Source: Chromera velia (taxonomy: Eukaryota > Sar > Chromeraceae). From it: 31,800 nt of DNA. Below are positions 30,336-31,800 of this stretch, in pieces. Both the position numbers and the translations under genes were made by a program. The stretch's first letter is position 1. The number at the start of each line of letters is the position of its first letter. The notes under the pieces were generated by a model. It was given only the letters and a program-made list of their open reading frames with translations. It searched no databases and was not told where the DNA came from. The stretch is from contig JAHBMJ010001124.1 of assembly GCA_018398765.1 (NCBI GenBank), positions 4,567 to 36,366 on the forward strand, read 5' to 3'.

Positions 30336-31800
30336 ATGGCTGACTGGGCGCAGGACCCGCTGCAGCAAATGGCAATGCAGCAGCAACAGTTCCAGCAGCA
30401 AATGATCGAGCAGCAGCAGCAGTTTCAACAGCAGGTGCTACAGCAGCAGCAGCAAGTCCTCAACCAGATCCTCGGGCAGCCACCTGCACAGCAGCAAATG
30501 CAGCAACAGATGCAGGCAGCAGACCAGCCTCCTTCTCCGGGGGCGGGCAGGTCAAACTTCAAAGCGAAGGAACCGGAAGTCTTCAAGGGAAGCCGGCGGA
30601 TCCTGAATGATTGGGTCAACGACATGAGGAAATTCCTCGATCTCTCCCGAGTCCATCACGCCGAGAGGTGTGACACCGTGCGTCAGTATCTCCATCGCCC
30701 CCTGAGGCGCTGGTATGACAAGATCCAGAAGCCAGACAGCAACCAGCAGTTCGAGAATGTAGATGATCTGTTTGCCCGTCTGAAGCAGCGCTTCAGAGAC
30801 CCAAATAAGCAGTCAGACCTTCGGGGGGACATTCGGTCAATCAGGTGCGCAAAGGGGGAGTCAATTCAGGACTACAATGATCGGTTTGCAGAGATAGCAG
30901 AGGGAGTGGAGAACTCAACAGAATGTGACAAATTGTACGACTACCTCAGGGGCCTTCCTGAAGACATCAGGAGGGCAGTGAAGAAGGAAAAGCCCGGGAC
31001 CGTAGATCAAGCAATGGAATTGGCTGATGAAGAGGAGCAGTTGCTGAAGGATGCGAGAGGTAGGGGGGGCGAACGTGATCGATCCGACGCACCCCGCCGT
31101 CCGTCCGCCCCTGGACAGGCACCTGGGGATGGCCCGGTGCCTATGGATTTGAACCGTATGTCCCGTGTCTACTCTCTCTCTCGAGAGGAGGTCCAGAGAC
31201 ACATCCGGGAAAATCGGTGCTTCAATTGTCATGCCGTCGGCCACAGTGCGAGGAATTGTCAGAGGCCTCGACAGAATCACCCTCAGCAGCAGCAGCAGCA
31301 GGCGTACCATAGGAACCAAGGCGGTCAGAGGAACAGTTTCCACGGGGGGCAGAACCGAATGAATCACATGTCCTCTTCTGGGTGGCAAGGGGGGAATCAG
31401 GGACAGACTCAGTGGGGGAGTCCGGTCGTACCGCAGGGCCTTGCACCGCCCCCTGGACTGTGCCCGCCACCACAGTACCAGGCGAACCCCCCCCAGTGGC
31501 AGCAACAGCAGCAAGGGCCTGCTCTGCGGCACGTGAACGCAGCGAGCAGCGCCGACCCTGAGGACCCCGAGAAGGCAAAGCTGATGGTCCTCCACGGGAC
31601 CGCGAACGGAGTGGCCGTTCGTTGCCTTTTCGATCCGGGTGCAGACTCGCTCTACATCAACAAGAGAGTGACTGACCAGGGGGGTTTTGATCTCTTTGAG
31701 GTGCAGAGACCCACGTCCTTGAAGGGGGCTGTGAAGGCCGAGGGGGGCTCCGTTGCTCAGAGCACAGTGCGTCATGTTGCGCACGCAGTTGACTTGCACA
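30336..31800 (+). CDS. Gag-protease polyprotein of a gypsy-like element, open at the right edge
   Basis: The frame starts at ATG 30336 and is open for 488 codons to the window end. Residues 1-65 are Gln-rich, with CAG/CAA runs. About 70-240 is a helical retrotransposon gag domain, including the conserved Trp and RRW-type positions and a LYDYLRGLP segment. Zinc knuckle CX2CX4HX4C: Cys295, Cys298, His303, Cys308 (31218-31261). A Gln/Gly/Pro-rich linker follows. The protease active-site loop reads CLFDPGADSLYI with Asp433; the usual DSGA or DTGA is here DPGA. Gag forms cytoplasmic particles and the protease would mature them. The minus-strand frame at 30915-31799 is only the antisense shadow. 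Confidence 0.88.
   Translation, partial: MADWAQDPLQQMAMQQQQFQQQMIEQQQQFQQQVLQQQQQVLNQILGQPPAQQQMQQQMQAADQPPSPGAGRSNFKAKEPEVFKGSRRILNDWVNDMRKFLDLSRVHHAERCDTVRQYLHRPLRRWYDKIQKPDSNQQFENVDDLFARLKQRFRDPNKQSDLRGDIRSIRCAKGESIQDYNDRFAEIAEGVENSTECDKLYDYLRGLPEDIRRAVKKEKPGTVDQAMELADEEEQLLKDARGRGGERDRSDAPRRPSAPGQAPGDGPVPMDLNRMSRVYSLSREEVQRHIRENRCFNCHAVGHSARNCQRPRQNHPQQQQQQAYHRNQGGQRNSFHGGQNRMNHMSSSGWQGGNQGQTQWGSPVVPQGLAPPPGLCPPPQYQANPPQWQQQQQGPALRHVNAASSADPEDPEKAKLMVLHGTANGVAVRCLFDPGADSLYINKRVTDQGGFDLFEVQRPTSLKGAVKAEGGSVAQSTVRHVAHAVDLH

Larger units (their letters stand above)
30262..31800 (+). mobile_element. Ty3/gypsy-like LTR retrotransposon, 5' portion
   Basis: Leader, Gag and the beginning of the aspartic protease are present, in one uninterrupted frame, before the window ends. 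The intact frame contrasts with the decayed copia copy at the other edge and suggests a younger insertion. The type is assigned from the Gag layout (single CCHC knuckle, then protease). Reverse transcriptase and integrase, which would prove it, lie outside. Confidence 0.75.

Noticed and set aside
30915-31799. 294-residue minus-strand frame
   Set aside because: Antisense shadow of the gypsy-like Gag, which has a zinc knuckle and protease motif on the plus strand.

Overview
The window is nuclear DNA from a eukaryote. Its genes are split by short GT-AG introns with pyrimidine-rich acceptors. Introns and spacers are full of CT/GA, GT/CA and tetranucleotide repeats, GCATGC words are frequent, and two LTR retrotransposons lie at the edges. 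I infer an alga with a complex plastid, most likely a chromerid such as Chromera velia. The inference rests on a presequence shaped like a signal peptide plus transit peptide on the pirin, and on motifs resembling apicomplexan promoter words. The species is not proven. A 291-base run of N marks a draft assembly.

Layout. 1-4465 (minus): a decayed, colinear Ty1/copia Gag-Pol element cut by the left edge. 4798-5077: a short DNA transposon with 21-bp terminal inverted repeats and a perfect 8-bp target-site duplication. 5395-10577 (minus): a nine-exon pirin gene. 10578-12682: pirin upstream region and an AT-rich spacer. 12683-14618 (minus): a seven-exon gene for an unrecognised small cysteine-containing secretory protein. 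15398-20337 (plus): methylenetetrahydrofolate dehydrogenase/cyclohydrolase (FolD type) with a very large low-complexity insertion and a sequence gap. 22466-25974 (minus): a four-exon bestrophin-type anion channel. 26770-27789 (plus): a single-pass membrane protein, possibly longin-like. 28842-30261: spacer. 30336-31800 (plus): Ty3/gypsy-like Gag and the start of its protease, cut by the right edge.

Gene order. The secretory-protein gene and folD are divergent, folD and the bestrophin gene are convergent, and the bestrophin and membrane-protein genes are divergent. The two divergent promoters, and the region upstream of pirin, carry GC-rich islands in an otherwise AT-rich background, with CGTCTC (GAGACG) and GCATGC words. 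The host genes share no evident pathway: they cover a cupin redox protein, C1-folate metabolism, anion transport and membrane trafficking or structure. All exon models were built by eye from splice consensus, reading phase and family conservation. Every junction phase listed was checked and keeps the frame open.
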